64,000 nt of DNA from Bog-257 sp963834135 (GCA_963834135.1 CAWIAN010000010.1:434001-498000), one strand, 5' to 3'; positions 25,353-34,954 are shown, counted from the first letter of the stretch. Translations and numbers: made by a program. Notes: generated by a model not told the origin, from the sequence alone.

Positions 25353-25922
25353 CTACGACCAAAGACGGGGAACGATCGCTCCGGTAGTGCGGCTGTATTC
25401 ACCGTATTGAGCGCCGAAGGTCTCGGTCATGGTGCGCTCCTCGATCTTGCTCTTAATCTTGAAGCCGATGTAGGCCAGTACCACGGCGATGACTCCGCGC
25501 ACCTGATGACGCACGAGAGCACTCCCGCACAATGCCAGCAGCATGCCGGTATAAATCGGGTGCCGCACGAAGCGATAAGGGCCGCTCCGCACGAGCTCGT
25601 GACCAACCTTCACTGTGACAGTACTGCTCCAGTTGCCACCCAGGTAAATTCTGGCCCACACGGCAAAGGCGATGCCGGCCGCCGTGATGGCGATTCCCAG
25701 CCCATTCGTCCAGACGTTTGGCGCGAACAGCCGAGTTCGAAGAAACTCCCGCGGAACGTCGCCCGAGAACATCAGGTAGAACGCGGCGATGTTCAGTATC
25801 ATGTACGACAGCCGCGAAGAAACACCTTCGCGGACCTGTGTACGCTTGGTTTTGAATGCCCAAATCAACCACACGATCAGGAATGCGCACCACAGAAGTC
25901 CGCAGATTGCCATTGCATCCAT
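25353..25922 (-). CDS. Isoprenylcysteine carboxyl methyltransferase-family (PEMT/NnrU-like) membrane protein
   Basis: The 189-aa polytopic protein carries the ICMT/PEMT C-terminal signature: LVRSGPYRFVRHPIYTGMLL followed by an acidic-rich terminal segment, KIEERTMTETFGAQYGEYSR. Bacterial members are presumed SAM-dependent methyltransferases of small hydrophobic substrates. Four transmembrane helices can be seen. I chose ATG at 25922 because GGGAGA precedes it at usable spacing; the open frame to 26003 lacks one. The substrate is unknown. Confidence 0.85.
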   Translation of the reverse strand: MDAMAICGLLWCAFLIVWLIWAFKTKRTQVREGVSSRLSYMILNIAAFYLMFSGDVPREFLRTRLFAPNVWTNGLGIAITAAGIAFAVWARIYLGGNWSSTVTVKVGHELVRSGPYRFVRHPIYTGMLLALCGSALVRHQVRGVIAVVLAYIGFKIKSKIEERTMTETFGAQYGEYSRTTGAIVPRLWS

Positions 25923-26076
25923 GTGCCGTCTCCCGATGAAAATACGTCTGTCGGCGAAAAAAGTTCCCGGGGGCACCGCCCGGAATCGACTGGACGGCGG
26001 CAATTCAGGATAGTATCTTGTCGATGCGATGATACAGGCGTGTCTCGTGCAGTCAATCCAAAGGGAGCCGTCCTAC

Positions 26077-26613
26077 ATGAAGAAACGCATTCTCGCCGCT
26101 GTTGTTCTTAGCGTGCTGTTGTCCTCCGCGGCTTTTGCGCAAAAGATCAACACTGACTACGACCGCAGCGCGAACTTCTCTAACTACCACACTTACATGT
26201 GGGAGAAGAGTCCGCATCCCGCCAAAGGCTTTTGGGACCAGCGTATCGTCGCTGCCGTCAACAAGGAACTTCAGGCCAAGGGCATGACCGAAGTTCAGGC
26301 AAATCCGGACGTCTGGGTCGTCTACAGCAAGAGCATTCACGATCAGAAGGACGTGATCGGAACCGGTTATGCCATAGGTCCGGCGTGGGGCTGGGGTTAT
26401 TGGGGTCCCGGAAATGTCACCTATAACACCTACGTCACCAGGCAGGGTACGTTGGTTGTCGAGATCGCCGATGCCAAGGACCACGAACTGCTCTGGCGCG
26501 GTTCGGCCATGGATACCATCAGCGACAACAGCAGTAAAAACATCAACAACCTGAACAAAGCAGTCAGCAAAATGTTCTCCTACTATCCGCCCAGGGACCA
26601 GCAGAAGAAGTAA
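26077..26613 (+). CDS. Secreted DUF4136-domain protein
   Basis: The 178-aa protein has a clear signal peptide (KKRILAAVVLSVLLSSAAFAQ) and the DUF4136 pattern: D-Y-D-R-S-A-N-F-S-N-Y-H-T-Y at the start, NPDVWVVY, and EIADAKDHELLWRGSA near the end. It is not a lipoprotein, since the cleavage region has no Cys. DUF4136 proteins are small envelope proteins of unknown role. ATG at 26077 is preceded by AAGGGAG with a 9-nt spacer. Followed by a strong hairpin at 26645-26678. Confidence 0.85.
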   Translation: MKKRILAAVVLSVLLSSAAFAQKINTDYDRSANFSNYHTYMWEKSPHPAKGFWDQRIVAAVNKELQAKGMTEVQANPDVWVVYSKSIHDQKDVIGTGYAIGPAWGWGYWGPGNVTYNTYVTRQGTLVVEIADAKDHELLWRGSAMDTISDNSSKNINNLNKAVSKMFSYYPPRDQQKK

Positions 26614-26644
26614 CGTAGGGACACTCAGGTCACTATAAACAAAC

Positions 26645-26678
26645 CGCCCCAACGAAAGATCTAAAGATCGTTGGGGCG
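26645..26678. terminator. 11-bp hairpin between two secreted-protein genes
   Basis: The perfect 11-bp stem CGCCCCAACGA / TCGTTGGGGCG has a 12-nt loop, 31 nt after the DUF4136 stop. No T-run follows on the plus strand, so it may act as a mRNA-stabilising end or a Rho-aided stop rather than a classic terminator. Confidence 0.5.
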
Positions 26679-26745
26679 TGGTCTTAAGAAGGTAATTACG
26701 ATCCGCGAGCGGACGGCAAAGACCGCGGTTGATTCGGAGGAGGTT

Positions 26746-27198
26746 GTGACGATACGCAGATACTTGCTGGCGCTGATTTCGGGGGTGATGTTGTTCTCTA
26801 CGGTCGCCGCACAGGCGCAGTGGGTCATGGTGGCGCGCGCCGTCTCCGGGCAGGTGCAGCGCATGAGCAACAAGTCCTCGAACGGCGCAGGCTACGACGT
26901 AGCCACCGTCGTACTTATGGCGAACGCGGATAAGGTCTATCAGACTGCGCTGACCTCGCTGAAGACCAATCATCCCGATGTAACCATCAACAGCAGCGAC
27001 GCCAAGAAGCACGAGATCAAGTTTTCCAAGGGTGATCAGATCGCTAGCATGCAGGCGACGCCGCTGGGCAAGGATCTGACGCAACTGGTGGTTGCATCGA
27101 ATTTGATCGGCACGCCGGATGCTACCTCAGTAGTCGTGGAAGGCGTGATGAAGGTCTGCAAGCAGATGAATGTGGTGTGTACGCTGTCGAACCAGTAG
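26746..27198 (+). CDS. Small secreted protein of unknown function
   Basis: The 150-aa product has a signal peptide (RRYLLALISGVMLFSTVAAQAQ), then a domain with VVLMANADKVYQTALTSLKTNHPDVTI and a Cys pair near the end (KVCKQMNVVCTLSNQ). The length and strand-helix order resemble small DUF3568-like periplasmic proteins, but I cannot name the family. I chose GTG at 26746, with GGAGG 5 nt upstream; the longer frame to 26671 would put charged residues before the signal. Likely co-regulated with 26077, though a strong hairpin separates them. Confidence 0.72.
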   Translation: MTIRRYLLALISGVMLFSTVAAQAQWVMVARAVSGQVQRMSNKSSNGAGYDVATVVLMANADKVYQTALTSLKTNHPDVTINSSDAKKHEIKFSKGDQIASMQATPLGKDLTQLVVASNLIGTPDATSVVVEGVMKVCKQMNVVCTLSNQ

Positions 27199-27265
27199 GA
27201 TGCTTGTCAGTTCGGGCCCAGGTGCGAAATTCGATTGAGCCGATTGACGGCTCCCAGGAGGCAAC

Positions 27266-27511
27266 ATGGGTTTCATCGCATGGATCGTGGTGGGAATGAT
27301 TGCCGGATGGCTTGCTGGACTGGTGATGAAGGGCGGCGGCTACGGCATTCTTGTCGACATCATCCTTGGCATTCTCGGCGGCTTTGTTGGCGGATGGCTG
27401 TTTGGGATGATGGGCATCTGGCCCGGCGGCGGAATGATCGGCTCGATCATTGTGGCCTTTGTTGGCGCGGTGATCCTGGTCGCAATCACTCGACTCATCA
27501 AGCGCGCCTGA
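27266..27511 (+). CDS. GlsB/YeaQ/YmgE (transglycosylase-associated) membrane protein
   Basis: The 81-aa protein has three hydrophobic segments and the family's glycine-rich pattern: IVVGMIAGWLAGLVMKGGGYG, ILGILGGFVGGWLFG, and a third helix ending TRLIKRA. These small inner-membrane proteins are often stress induced; despite the name, no transglycosylase activity is known. AGGAGG 6-7 nt before the ATG gives it a strong ribosome site. It lies 67 nt downstream of the small secreted protein, perhaps in one operon. Confidence 0.9.
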   Translation: MGFIAWIVVGMIAGWLAGLVMKGGGYGILVDIILGILGGFVGGWLFGMMGIWPGGGMIGSIIVAFVGAVILVAITRLIKRA

Positions 27512-27584
27512 CGGCTTAGTCGGCCAATCACAAGTTACCTGAGCTGCGGGGCGGCAAGGCTATCTTTACGTCCGGCGGGGGTTA

Positions 27585-28655
27585 TCACTCGAATCGCAAT
27601 GGCGAAAACGGCGACAAGTCGAAACGCGGCTCACGTCCCTTCAACAGCTCTGTCATGGCCAGTGCAGTCACCGGCGCCAGCATAATGCCGTCCCGATAAT
27701 GTCCGGTGGCGGCAAAGTATCCCTTCATCGAAGTCGCTCCCATAATTGGGAGCCCATCTGGCGTGCCCGGCCTGAGTCCCGCCCACGCATCATGCATACG
27801 CATACCGGCAATCTCAGGCACGACGTTTGCCGCCGATTCCGTGAAGCGCCTCACAACGTCGGGATCGACTCGCTTGTCATAGCCGACGTCTTCAACCGTG
27901 GCTCCCAGCAGAATGCGTCCATCGGTGCGCGGAACGATATACACCTCGGGCGTGCGCACCACGTGCCGAATCAGCGGACCGGTATGGGCTGAATCCGCCG
28001 GCGGTATGACACACACCATCTGTCCCTTCACCGGGCGTGTCGGCACGCCTGACGGTTTCATCAGCGACGCCCACGCTCCTGCGCAGTTCACCACCGCGCC
28101 GGCCGCATAAAACGATTTCGAGGTGCGGACGCCAATCGTGCGGCCTCCGAGGACAGCGACCTCCGTTACTGGCGAGCCAGTCACGAAATCCACACCTACG
28201 GTCCGTGCCGCTTTTTCAAGAACACTACCCAGCTTGCGGGGATCGACGCTGCGCTCTGGCAACAGGTAGGCACTGCCGCGCATTTTGATGAGCGGCTCCA
28301 GCTCCGAGAGTTCTGCCTCGGACAGCGAACGGAAGCCCTCGCAAGTTGGAGCGTCCGAAGCTCCGGCGAAGAGGATGGTTCCCTGCTCGCGCAGGTCGGG
28401 TGACTCGAAGGCCTCCGCCCGTAGCTCAGCCACGAACTCGGGATACATACGCGCGCTGGCCAGGGCCATTGCGGCGAGCGCAGGTGGAATCGCCGGATCG
28501 CAGTGCGCGATCATACCCCCAGCAGCGGCGGTCGCTTCGCGCGCAGGCTCACCTTTTTCGACGACCAGTACGCTGGCGCTGGCGTGCCGCAGCTGCCATG
28601 CCAACGAGAGCCCAATCACCCCACCGCCGATCACTACAACATCCCAGGTCTTCAC
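27585..28655 (-). CDS. thiO: Glycine oxidase ThiO-like FAD-dependent oxidoreductase
   Basis: The 356-aa protein starts with the FAD-binding VVIGGGVIGLSLAWQLR and VLVVEKGEPAREATAAAGGM, has INCAGAWA-like VVNCAGAWAS in the middle, and closes with WAGLRPGTPDGLPIMG and GHYRDGIMLAP, all standard for D-amino-acid/glycine oxidases. ThiO oxidises glycine to iminoacetate for the thiamine thiazole ring. No other thi gene lies in the window, so a related amino-acid oxidase role remains possible. It is divergent from the retropepsin-like gene. Confidence 0.85.
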   Translation of the reverse strand: MKTWDVVVIGGGVIGLSLAWQLRHASASVLVVEKGEPAREATAAAGGMIAHCDPAIPPALAAMALASARMYPEFVAELRAEAFESPDLREQGTILFAGASDAPTCEGFRSLSEAELSELEPLIKMRGSAYLLPERSVDPRKLGSVLEKAARTVGVDFVTGSPVTEVAVLGGRTIGVRTSKSFYAAGAVVNCAGAWASLMKPSGVPTRPVKGQMVCVIPPADSAHTGPLIRHVVRTPEVYIVPRTDGRILLGATVEDVGYDKRVDPDVVRRFTESAANVVPEIAGMRMHDAWAGLRPGTPDGLPIMGATSMKGYFAATGHYRDGIMLAPVTALAMTELLKGREPRFDLSPFSPLRFE

Positions 28656-28767
28656 GCTCTCGATTGTAGTGGAGAGCCGCGAGCTGCTTATCGCGTGCCG
28701 CCGAATCAGAGCTGCTTACGATCGACCCAAGTCTTCGTCCAAGACTCGGCTATCTCGGAGTGCCCTT

Positions 28768-29688
28768 ATGTCCAAACGCAGATACACCATCTGCACCCTG
28801 GTTTTGTCAGCTCTGGTCGCGGTATTTCCGCTCTTCGCCGATGATCACAGCGCGCCCATGGAACTCCGCCACAACATGCCGTTCGTAAAGGTCATAGTGA
28901 ATGGCAAAGGTCCGTTCACCTTCAGCATCGACACTGGCACCGGCGGCCAGGCGCTGGTGACTCCGTCCTTAATTCAGCAACTTAGTTTGCCCGCCGTCGG
29001 CAAGGTCGAAATCGGCGACCCCAGTGGCCTGAACAAGAAGGAAGTGGCGACCGTGAAGATCCAGTCGCTATCGGTTGCGGGCGTGGAATTCAGCAACGTT
29101 GAGGCGGCGCAGTTTCAGCCCAGTCCGCGCGAAGGCCAGATCGACGGTATTCTCGGCTTCCCTCTCTTCGCGGAATACCTGCTGACGCTCGACTATCCGC
29201 AGCAGCGACTGACGCTGGCTAAAGGCGCGCTCACGCCCGATGGAGGCAAAACAGTCATCCCGTTCACCATGCCAAACAACGTTCCGGTCATTATCCTGAA
29301 GACGGGCTCGCAGCAGATCGATGCTCACCTCGATTCACGAGGCGCGGGATTGAGCTTCCCCGAGAAATTCGCGGCCAGCCTGAAATTCGTCTCCGACCCT
29401 GTCGTGATCGGACGTGGCCGCACGGTGTCGAATCAATTTGAAATCAAAGGCGCGGAGATGGCGGGCGACGTCCAGCTGGGCAGCTATACATTTCCTCACC
29501 CGTTTATCGAGATGAATCCCGTATTGCCGCTGGCCAACTTCGGTTCCATACCGCTGCACAACTTCGCGGTCACGTTTGATCAAGGGAACAAATTGCTCCG
29601 ACTGGTTGCCGCGGACAAGAGCATCACCATTCCGCCTCCGCACACCGCTGCGCCGGTCTCGCCCGCTGCGGAGCCTGGCCCGCACTAG
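28768..29688 (+). CDS. Secreted retropepsin-like aspartic protease
   Basis: The 306-aa product has a signal peptide (YTICTLVLSALVAVFPLFA) and the retropepsin core FVKVIVNGKGPFTFSIDTGTGG with the catalytic D55-T-G. A second region, DGILGFPLFAEYLLTLDYPQQRLTL, is the typical strand pair that closes this fold in bacterial 'aspartyl protease family' proteins. A second half (about 180-285) repeats the fold, but its DTG is replaced by HLDSRGAG, so one lobe may be inactive. The C-tail is Pro/Ala-rich. ATG at 28768 has GGAG 8 nt upstream; the frame is open much further but that part overlaps thiO. Confidence 0.82.
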   Translation: MSKRRYTICTLVLSALVAVFPLFADDHSAPMELRHNMPFVKVIVNGKGPFTFSIDTGTGGQALVTPSLIQQLSLPAVGKVEIGDPSGLNKKEVATVKIQSLSVAGVEFSNVEAAQFQPSPREGQIDGILGFPLFAEYLLTLDYPQQRLTLAKGALTPDGGKTVIPFTMPNNVPVIILKTGSQQIDAHLDSRGAGLSFPEKFAASLKFVSDPVVIGRGRTVSNQFEIKGAEMAGDVQLGSYTFPHPFIEMNPVLPLANFGSIPLHNFAVTFDQGNKLLRLVAADKSITIPPPHTAAPVSPAAEPGPH

Positions 29689-29696
29689 AACTCAGA

Positions 29697-30893
29697 TCAG
29701 AAACTGATTCTCCACACTAAGCCGCAGCCTATGGGCGCGCATCCGGTTCCGCCATCTACGGTGGTGCCGTAGAGATTCCCCGCGCTATCAAGAGTGACCT
29801 TTCCCAAGGGAGCGAAACCTTCGCAGCCGCTGAGACAGAAGTCATGCAGAGTGCGATAGGTCCAGCTCTGGCCTGACGGCATCAACTCGAACGCTGAGCC
29901 ACCGTTGAAGGCGCCGTCCGCTTCGGTTGATCCGTAAATGTTCCGTTGTGAATCGACTGCCAGGTTGCCGGTGGGGCCGCCAACGCCGACGAGGCTATAC
30001 ACAAGTTGATAACTCCAGACTCCGGCATTATTCGTCAGCTTGAATACGGTTCCACCGCCGCCTGAGCCTCCCGCCAACGTAGATCCGTAGAGATTGCCAT
30101 CGGAATCGGCCGTCAGCCCGCCGTATGGGTAAGATCCTTCGTCGCTGCCTTGCAGAGAATGGATCGGCGTCTGCACCCAATTTCCCCCGACGAGCGCCAG
30201 CTTATAAATCACACCATTACCAGCAGTCCCGCCGAAGGATGTGGTCCCGTAGAAGTTGTCTCCGATAGCCACCAACCCGCTCAGCGGAGCTTTACCGTCG
30301 TTACCCCCCGTGAAGGCATAGAGTGTCGTCATTTGTCCCGTCGGAGAGAACTCGAAAATCGTGCCGCAATCGCACGCGCTCCCACCCGACTGCGTAGTCC
30401 CAAAGATATTGCCGGCACCGTCCATGATCAGCCCGGGGTTGGGGAAACTGCCATCGCCTTGCGCGCTGCCATGGAAGCTGTAAACGGTATTCTCTTTCCA
30501 GTAGTGGTTCGTTGTCGGACTCGTAGCCGGATAGGGACGCAGCGTGAACAATGTTCCGCAGCCGTCCGGCGGATCGCAGTTCCGATCCCCTAAGTAGTAG
30601 GTTGCACTCCAGATTCTGCCCGACGGATCCAGAAGTACGTCTTGAGGGTTGCTGACCCCATTCGCGAATTTGTAAATCGTCGTGAAGCCGCGGTGTGAGA
30701 TCTGGAAAACCGTTTGCTCAGTCGTACCCCAAAGATTGCCGCTTGAATCGATCGTCACCCCATATTGGGGATTGCCGGAGTCGGCGCCGCCGCTAAAGTT
30801 GTAAATCGTTTCATAGGTCTGGGCGGCCACCGGCACCCAAACAAGCAGCATCACGGCCATCAACAGCAAAACCATTCGCGTCTTGCAAAACAT
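29697..30893 (-). CDS. Secreted GloVer-repeat (TIGR03803-like) protein
   Basis: The 398-aa product has a signal peptide (VLLLMAVMLLVWVPVAAQ) and about seven repeats of the form G-x-L-x-x-D-S-x-G-N-L-Y-G-T-T, each followed by a G-x-V-F-x-L strand. This is the choice-of-anchor tandem-repeat module that is greatly expanded in acidobacteria and probably folds as a beta-propeller. No anchor or enzymatic domain is present, and the role of such proteins is unknown. It converges with the retropepsin-like gene, with 8 nt between stops. Confidence 0.88.
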   Translation of the reverse strand: MFCKTRMVLLLMAVMLLVWVPVAAQTYETIYNFSGGADSGNPQYGVTIDSSGNLWGTTEQTVFQISHRGFTTIYKFANGVSNPQDVLLDPSGRIWSATYYLGDRNCDPPDGCGTLFTLRPYPATSPTTNHYWKENTVYSFHGSAQGDGSFPNPGLIMDGAGNIFGTTQSGGSACDCGTIFEFSPTGQMTTLYAFTGGNDGKAPLSGLVAIGDNFYGTTSFGGTAGNGVIYKLALVGGNWVQTPIHSLQGSDEGSYPYGGLTADSDGNLYGSTLAGGSGGGGTVFKLTNNAGVWSYQLVYSLVGVGGPTGNLAVDSQRNIYGSTEADGAFNGGSAFELMPSGQSWTYRTLHDFCLSGCEGFAPLGKVTLDSAGNLYGTTVDGGTGCAPIGCGLVWRISF

Positions 30894-31149
30894 AGACCCT
30901 CCTGTATGGCAGTCCAGGGATGGAGAACGAGCCCGTACTACGGGATCCCAAAAACGCTTAGGCCGAAGTCTTACCTCGCCGGCGGGAGCGCCGGCTGTGG
31001 GCGGGAATCTTGTCGCAGGCAGTGGCCGCCTGCAATGTTTTCAGACAGTAACACTACGATGATGGCTTGTCATCAGGTTTTGAACGTGCCCACCCATTCA
31101 TCCTCAAGCGACGGTCCACCGAACCCGGAATCTCCACGTACACCCTGTA

Positions 31150-31165
31150 TGTGACGCACATCACA
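31150..31165. promoter_or_regulatory. CRP/Rex-type operator upstream of the PFOR gene
   Basis: TGTGA-CGCACA-TCACA is a perfect TGTGA-N6-TCACA dyad, 108 nt before the PFOR start. This is the CRP consensus; the Rex consensus TTGTGA-N6-TCACAA differs only in the outermost bases. The rest of 30894-31273 holds a GCCGGC hairpin (30978-30995) and no gene. Confidence 0.55.
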
Positions 31166-31273
31166 GGTTAGTAAGTACGTCCGTCACAGCCGCTTCGCCA
31201 AAGTACCCCCTATCGTGGACAGTACAGGTTCCAGAGTTTCGCAGCGGACCGCGCTCCAAGCCGGTCCCGGGGG

Positions 31274-34200
31274 ATGAACGAAGTGAAAACAACTGAATAC
31301 TCTGCTTCGCCGGCTGCCACCCTTCATACGGATTCATCGGCAGCCGGCGAGGCATCCTCGAATTACGAGCCGGCCGATGGCCGCTTACCTAGAGCCCAAG
31401 TCACGGTCGACGGCAATGAGGCAGTGGCCTACGTGGCTTATCACGTTAGCGAGGTCGCAGCCATTTACCCCATCACTCCTTCGTCGCCTATGGGCGAATC
31501 GTCCGATGCCTGGTCGTCGGTCGGCGACAAGAACATCTGGGGTACGGTTCCGAAAGTGATCGAGATGCAAAGCGAGGCCGGAGCGGCTGGTGCTTTGCAC
31601 GGTGCGCTGCAGGCAGGCGCACTCGGAACGACCTTCACATCGGCGCAGGGTCTGCTGCTGATGATCCCCAACATGTACAAGATTGCCGGCGAGTTGACGC
31701 CCACGGTGATCCACGTCGCCGCGCGCTCCATCGCCGCGCAGGCTTTGTCGATCTTCGGCGATCACCAGGACGCCATGTCAGTGCGTCCCACGGGCTTCGC
31801 GCTGCTCTCGTCCAATTCCGTGCAGGAAGCTACGGACATGGCGCTCATCGCGCACGCCGCGACCTTGGAGTCGCGTATTCCCTTCCTGCATTTCTTCGAC
31901 GGCTTCCGCACGTCGCACGAGGTTTCCAAGATCGAACAACTCTCGCTCGCCGACATGCGCGCCATGATCGACGACGATTTGGTACGCGCACATCGAGCTC
32001 GCGCCCTCTCGCCCGATCACCCGGTGCTGCGCGGCTCGGCGCAGAATCCCGACGTCTACTTCCAGGGGCGCGAAGCGGTGAATCCGTACTACCTGGCTTG
32101 CCCAACAATCGTGCAGGGGGTGATGGACAAATTCGCAAAGCTGGTCGGACGCGAATACAAACTATTCCAGTACGAAGGTGCGCCCGACGCAGAGCACGTG
32201 ATCATCATCATGGGATCCGGCGCAGAAGCCGTTCACGAGACGGTCGATCACTTGACCGCCCAGGGCAAGAAGGTCGGCATGTTGAAGGTGCGGCTGATGC
32301 GTCCCTTCTCGCTGGAAGACTTCCTGAATGCCCTGCCGTCCACGGTCAAGACCATCGCGGTTCTGGATCGCACGAAAGAACCCGGAGCGATCGGCGAGCC
32401 GCTGTATCAAGACGTCATCATCGCCCTGACCGAGGGTTTCACCGCCGGCAAGGCTCCGATGGCGAGCTTCCCCAAAGTCATTGGCGGCCGCTATGGACTG
32501 TCTTCGAAAGAGTTCACCCCGGCGATGGTTGCTAGGGTCTTCGACGAACTGACCAGGCACGCACCGCAGAATCACTTCACCATCGGCATCAACGACGATG
32601 TCACGCACACCAGCCTCGATTACGATGCGACGTTCTCGACTGAGCCGGCTGAGACCGTGCGCGCCATGTTCTATGGACTGGGCTCGGACGGAACAGTCGG
32701 TGCGAACAAGAACACCATCAAGATCATCGGCGAAGAGACGGAGCTCAACGTCCAGGGCTACTTCGTTTACGACTCGAAGAAGTCTGGCGCGGTAACAACG
32801 TCACACCTGCGCTTCAGCAAGAAGCCCATTCGCTCCACCTATCTCATCTCGCGCGCAAACTTCGTGGCCTGCCATCAGTTCAACTTCATGGAGCGGCTCG
32901 ACGTTTTGAAGGCCGCCGAAGCCGGAGCGGTCTTCCTGCTTAACAGTCCGTTCGGGCCGGATGAGGTGTGGAACAATCTGCCGCGTGCGGCGCAGCAGAC
33001 CATCATTCAGAAAAAACTGCGCTTCTATGTGATCGACGCCGTGGATGTGGCCCGTAAGGCCGGCATGGGCGGACGTATCAACACTGTCATGCAGACTTGC
33101 TTTTTCGCCATCAGCGGCGTGCTGCCGCGCGAGGAAGCCATAGGCGCCATCAAGCACGCCATCGAGAAGACCTATGGAAAACGCGGCGAGTCAGTGGTAC
33201 GCAAGAATTTCGCGGCCGTAGATTCGTCGCTCGAAAACCTGCACGAAGTGAAGGTTCCACAGAGTGTCACCTCGGGCTTCGACGTTCGGCCGCCCGTTCC
33301 GGGCAATGCCCCCTGCTTCGTTCGCAACGTCGAGGCATTGATGATCACCGGCGACGGCGATGAGATTCCGGTGAGCGCTATGCCCATCGATGGCACCTTC
33401 CCCACAGGTACCACAAAGTGGGAGAAGCGCAATATCGCACTCGAGATTCCAGTATGGGATGAAGCGTTGTGCATCCAGTGCGGCAAGTGCGTTATGGTTT
33501 GCCCGCACTCTGTGATTCGGGCCAAAGTTTACGACGGCAACTTCAACCATGCTCCGGAGGGGTTCCAGACAGCCGTTCCTAAGTGGCGTGAATTCTCGGA
33601 GTTGAAGTACACCCTTCAGGTTGCACCTGAAGATTGCACCGGCTGTGGTCTGTGCGTCGCGGTCTGTCCGGCCAAGAGCAAGAGCGAAGCTAAACACAAG
33701 GCCATCAACATGGAGCCACAGCCGCCGCTCCGCGAGAAGTACAACGAGTACTGGGACTATTTCCTCTCGATCCCCGAGTTGTCGCGCGAGAGCCTTGCCC
33801 ACGGCCAGGTGAAAGACGCGCAATTGCTGGAACCGTTGTTTGAGTTTTCCGGCGCCTGCTCCGGATGCGGCGAAACGCCTTACATCTCGACCATGACGCG
33901 GCTGTTTGGCGACCGCGCGCTGATTGCCAATGCGACCGGCTGCTCCTCGATCTACGGCGGCAATCTGCCGACGACGCCATACACGGTGAATGCCGAGGGC
34001 CGCGGACCAGCCTGGTCGAACTCGCTGTTCGAGGACAATGCCGAGTTCGGCATGGGCATGCGCCTGGCAGTCGATCGTCAGAGTCAATACGCTCAGGAGC
34101 TGGTGCAGCGGCTGACAAGCACGATCGGCGACGATCTCGCGGTCGCGCTTCTCAGCGCCGACCAATCAACCGAGGAAGGCATCTTCGCCCAGCGCGAACG

Positions 34201-34942
34201 CGTGAAGGCGCTGAAGGACAAGCTCGTCGGCAACCGGTCGGCTGAGGGACAAGACCTGCTGGCGGTGGCCGACGCGCTGGTAAAAAAGAGTGTCTGGGTC
34301 ATCGGTGGCGACGGCTGGGGCTATGACATCGGCTATGGAGGACTTGATCACCTGCTGGCCTCTACAGCCAACGTCAACGTGCTGCTACTCGACACCGAGG
34401 TTTACTCGAACACCGGCGGCCAGATGTCGAAGGCCACGCCGATTGGCGCCGTAGCGAAATTTGCCGCGGGCGGAAAGCACACACCGAAGAAGGACATTGC
34501 AATGATGGCCATCAACTATGGCCGCGCCTATGTTGCGCACATCGCAATGGGCGGCAACGACGGACAGACGATGAAGGCCTTCCTGGAGGCCGACGCCTAC
34601 GATGGCCCATCGCTGATCATCGCTTACAGTCACTGCATCGCGCACGGCTACGATCTGGTACACGGTCTCGACCAGCAGAAGGCCGCAGTCAATTCAGGAC
34701 ACTGGCCGCTGTTCCGCTATAACCCAACACTGGCAAAGGAAAACAAGAATCCCTTCGTGCTCGACTCACGCGCGCCGAGCATTCCGCTGAAGGACTACAT
34801 CTACAACGAGACGCGTTACACCATGCTGGTCAACAGCAATCCTGATGAGGCCAAGAAGCTGCTGGAGGCCGCACAGGAGAATGTCAACGAGCGCTGGAGA
34901 CTCTACCAGCACATGGCTGCAATGACCTTTGAGAAAAAGTAG
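31274..34942 (+). CDS. nifJ: Pyruvate:ferredoxin (flavodoxin) oxidoreductase, single-chain
   Basis: This 1222-aa enzyme has the complete domain order of homodimeric PFOR: the N-terminal domain with YPITPSSPMGE; the domain with EMQSEAGAAGALHGALQAGA; the gamma region; two ferredoxin clusters, CIQCGKCVMVC (about 733) and CTGCGLCVAVC (about 788); the extra-cluster Cys in CSGCGETPY; and the thiamine-diphosphate site GDGWGYDIGYGG (about 1012) with NTGGQMSKATP. It decarboxylates pyruvate to acetyl-CoA and reduces ferredoxin or flavodoxin, an anaerobic or microaerobic route. The first 35 residues are a non-conserved extension. It is followed after 12 nt by the DHOD-like gene. Confidence 0.96.
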   Translation: MNEVKTTEYSASPAATLHTDSSAAGEASSNYEPADGRLPRAQVTVDGNEAVAYVAYHVSEVAAIYPITPSSPMGESSDAWSSVGDKNIWGTVPKVIEMQSEAGAAGALHGALQAGALGTTFTSAQGLLLMIPNMYKIAGELTPTVIHVAARSIAAQALSIFGDHQDAMSVRPTGFALLSSNSVQEATDMALIAHAATLESRIPFLHFFDGFRTSHEVSKIEQLSLADMRAMIDDDLVRAHRARALSPDHPVLRGSAQNPDVYFQGREAVNPYYLACPTIVQGVMDKFAKLVGREYKLFQYEGAPDAEHVIIIMGSGAEAVHETVDHLTAQGKKVGMLKVRLMRPFSLEDFLNALPSTVKTIAVLDRTKEPGAIGEPLYQDVIIALTEGFTAGKAPMASFPKVIGGRYGLSSKEFTPAMVARVFDELTRHAPQNHFTIGINDDVTHTSLDYDATFSTEPAETVRAMFYGLGSDGTVGANKNTIKIIGEETELNVQGYFVYDSKKSGAVTTSHLRFSKKPIRSTYLISRANFVACHQFNFMERLDVLKAAEAGAVFLLNSPFGPDEVWNNLPRAAQQTIIQKKLRFYVIDAVDVARKAGMGGRINTVMQTCFFAISGVLPREEAIGAIKHAIEKTYGKRGESVVRKNFAAVDSSLENLHEVKVPQSVTSGFDVRPPVPGNAPCFVRNVEALMITGDGDEIPVSAMPIDGTFPTGTTKWEKRNIALEIPVWDEALCIQCGKCVMVCPHSVIRAKVYDGNFNHAPEGFQTAVPKWREFSELKYTLQVAPEDCTGCGLCVAVCPAKSKSEAKHKAINMEPQPPLREKYNEYWDYFLSIPELSRESLAHGQVKDAQLLEPLFEFSGACSGCGETPYISTMTRLFGDRALIANATGCSSIYGGNLPTTPYTVNAEGRGPAWSNSLFEDNAEFGMGMRLAVDRQSQYAQELVQRLTSTIGDDLAVALLSADQSTEEGIFAQRERVKALKDKLVGNRSAEGQDLLAVADALVKKSVWVIGGDGWGYDIGYGGLDHLLASTANVNVLLLDTEVYSNTGGQMSKATPIGAVAKFAAGGKHTPKKDIAMMAINYGRAYVAHIAMGGNDGQTMKAFLEADAYDGPSLIIAYSHCIAHGYDLVHGLDQQKAAVNSGHWPLFRYNPTLAKENKNPFVLDSRAPSIPLKDYIYNETRYTMLVNSNPDEAKKLLEAAQENVNERWRLYQHMAAMTFEKK

Positions 34943-34954
34943 GGAGAAGAGATC

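Noticed and set aside
27585..28655. A thiamine operon around thiO
   Set aside because: No thiS, thiG or TPP riboswitch lies nearby; the gene stands alone.
28285..28767. A longer, 467-aa version of the retropepsin gene starting at 28285
   Set aside because: The extra 160 codons overlap thiO on the opposite strand, and a signal peptide plus GGAG-spaced ATG mark the start at 28768.
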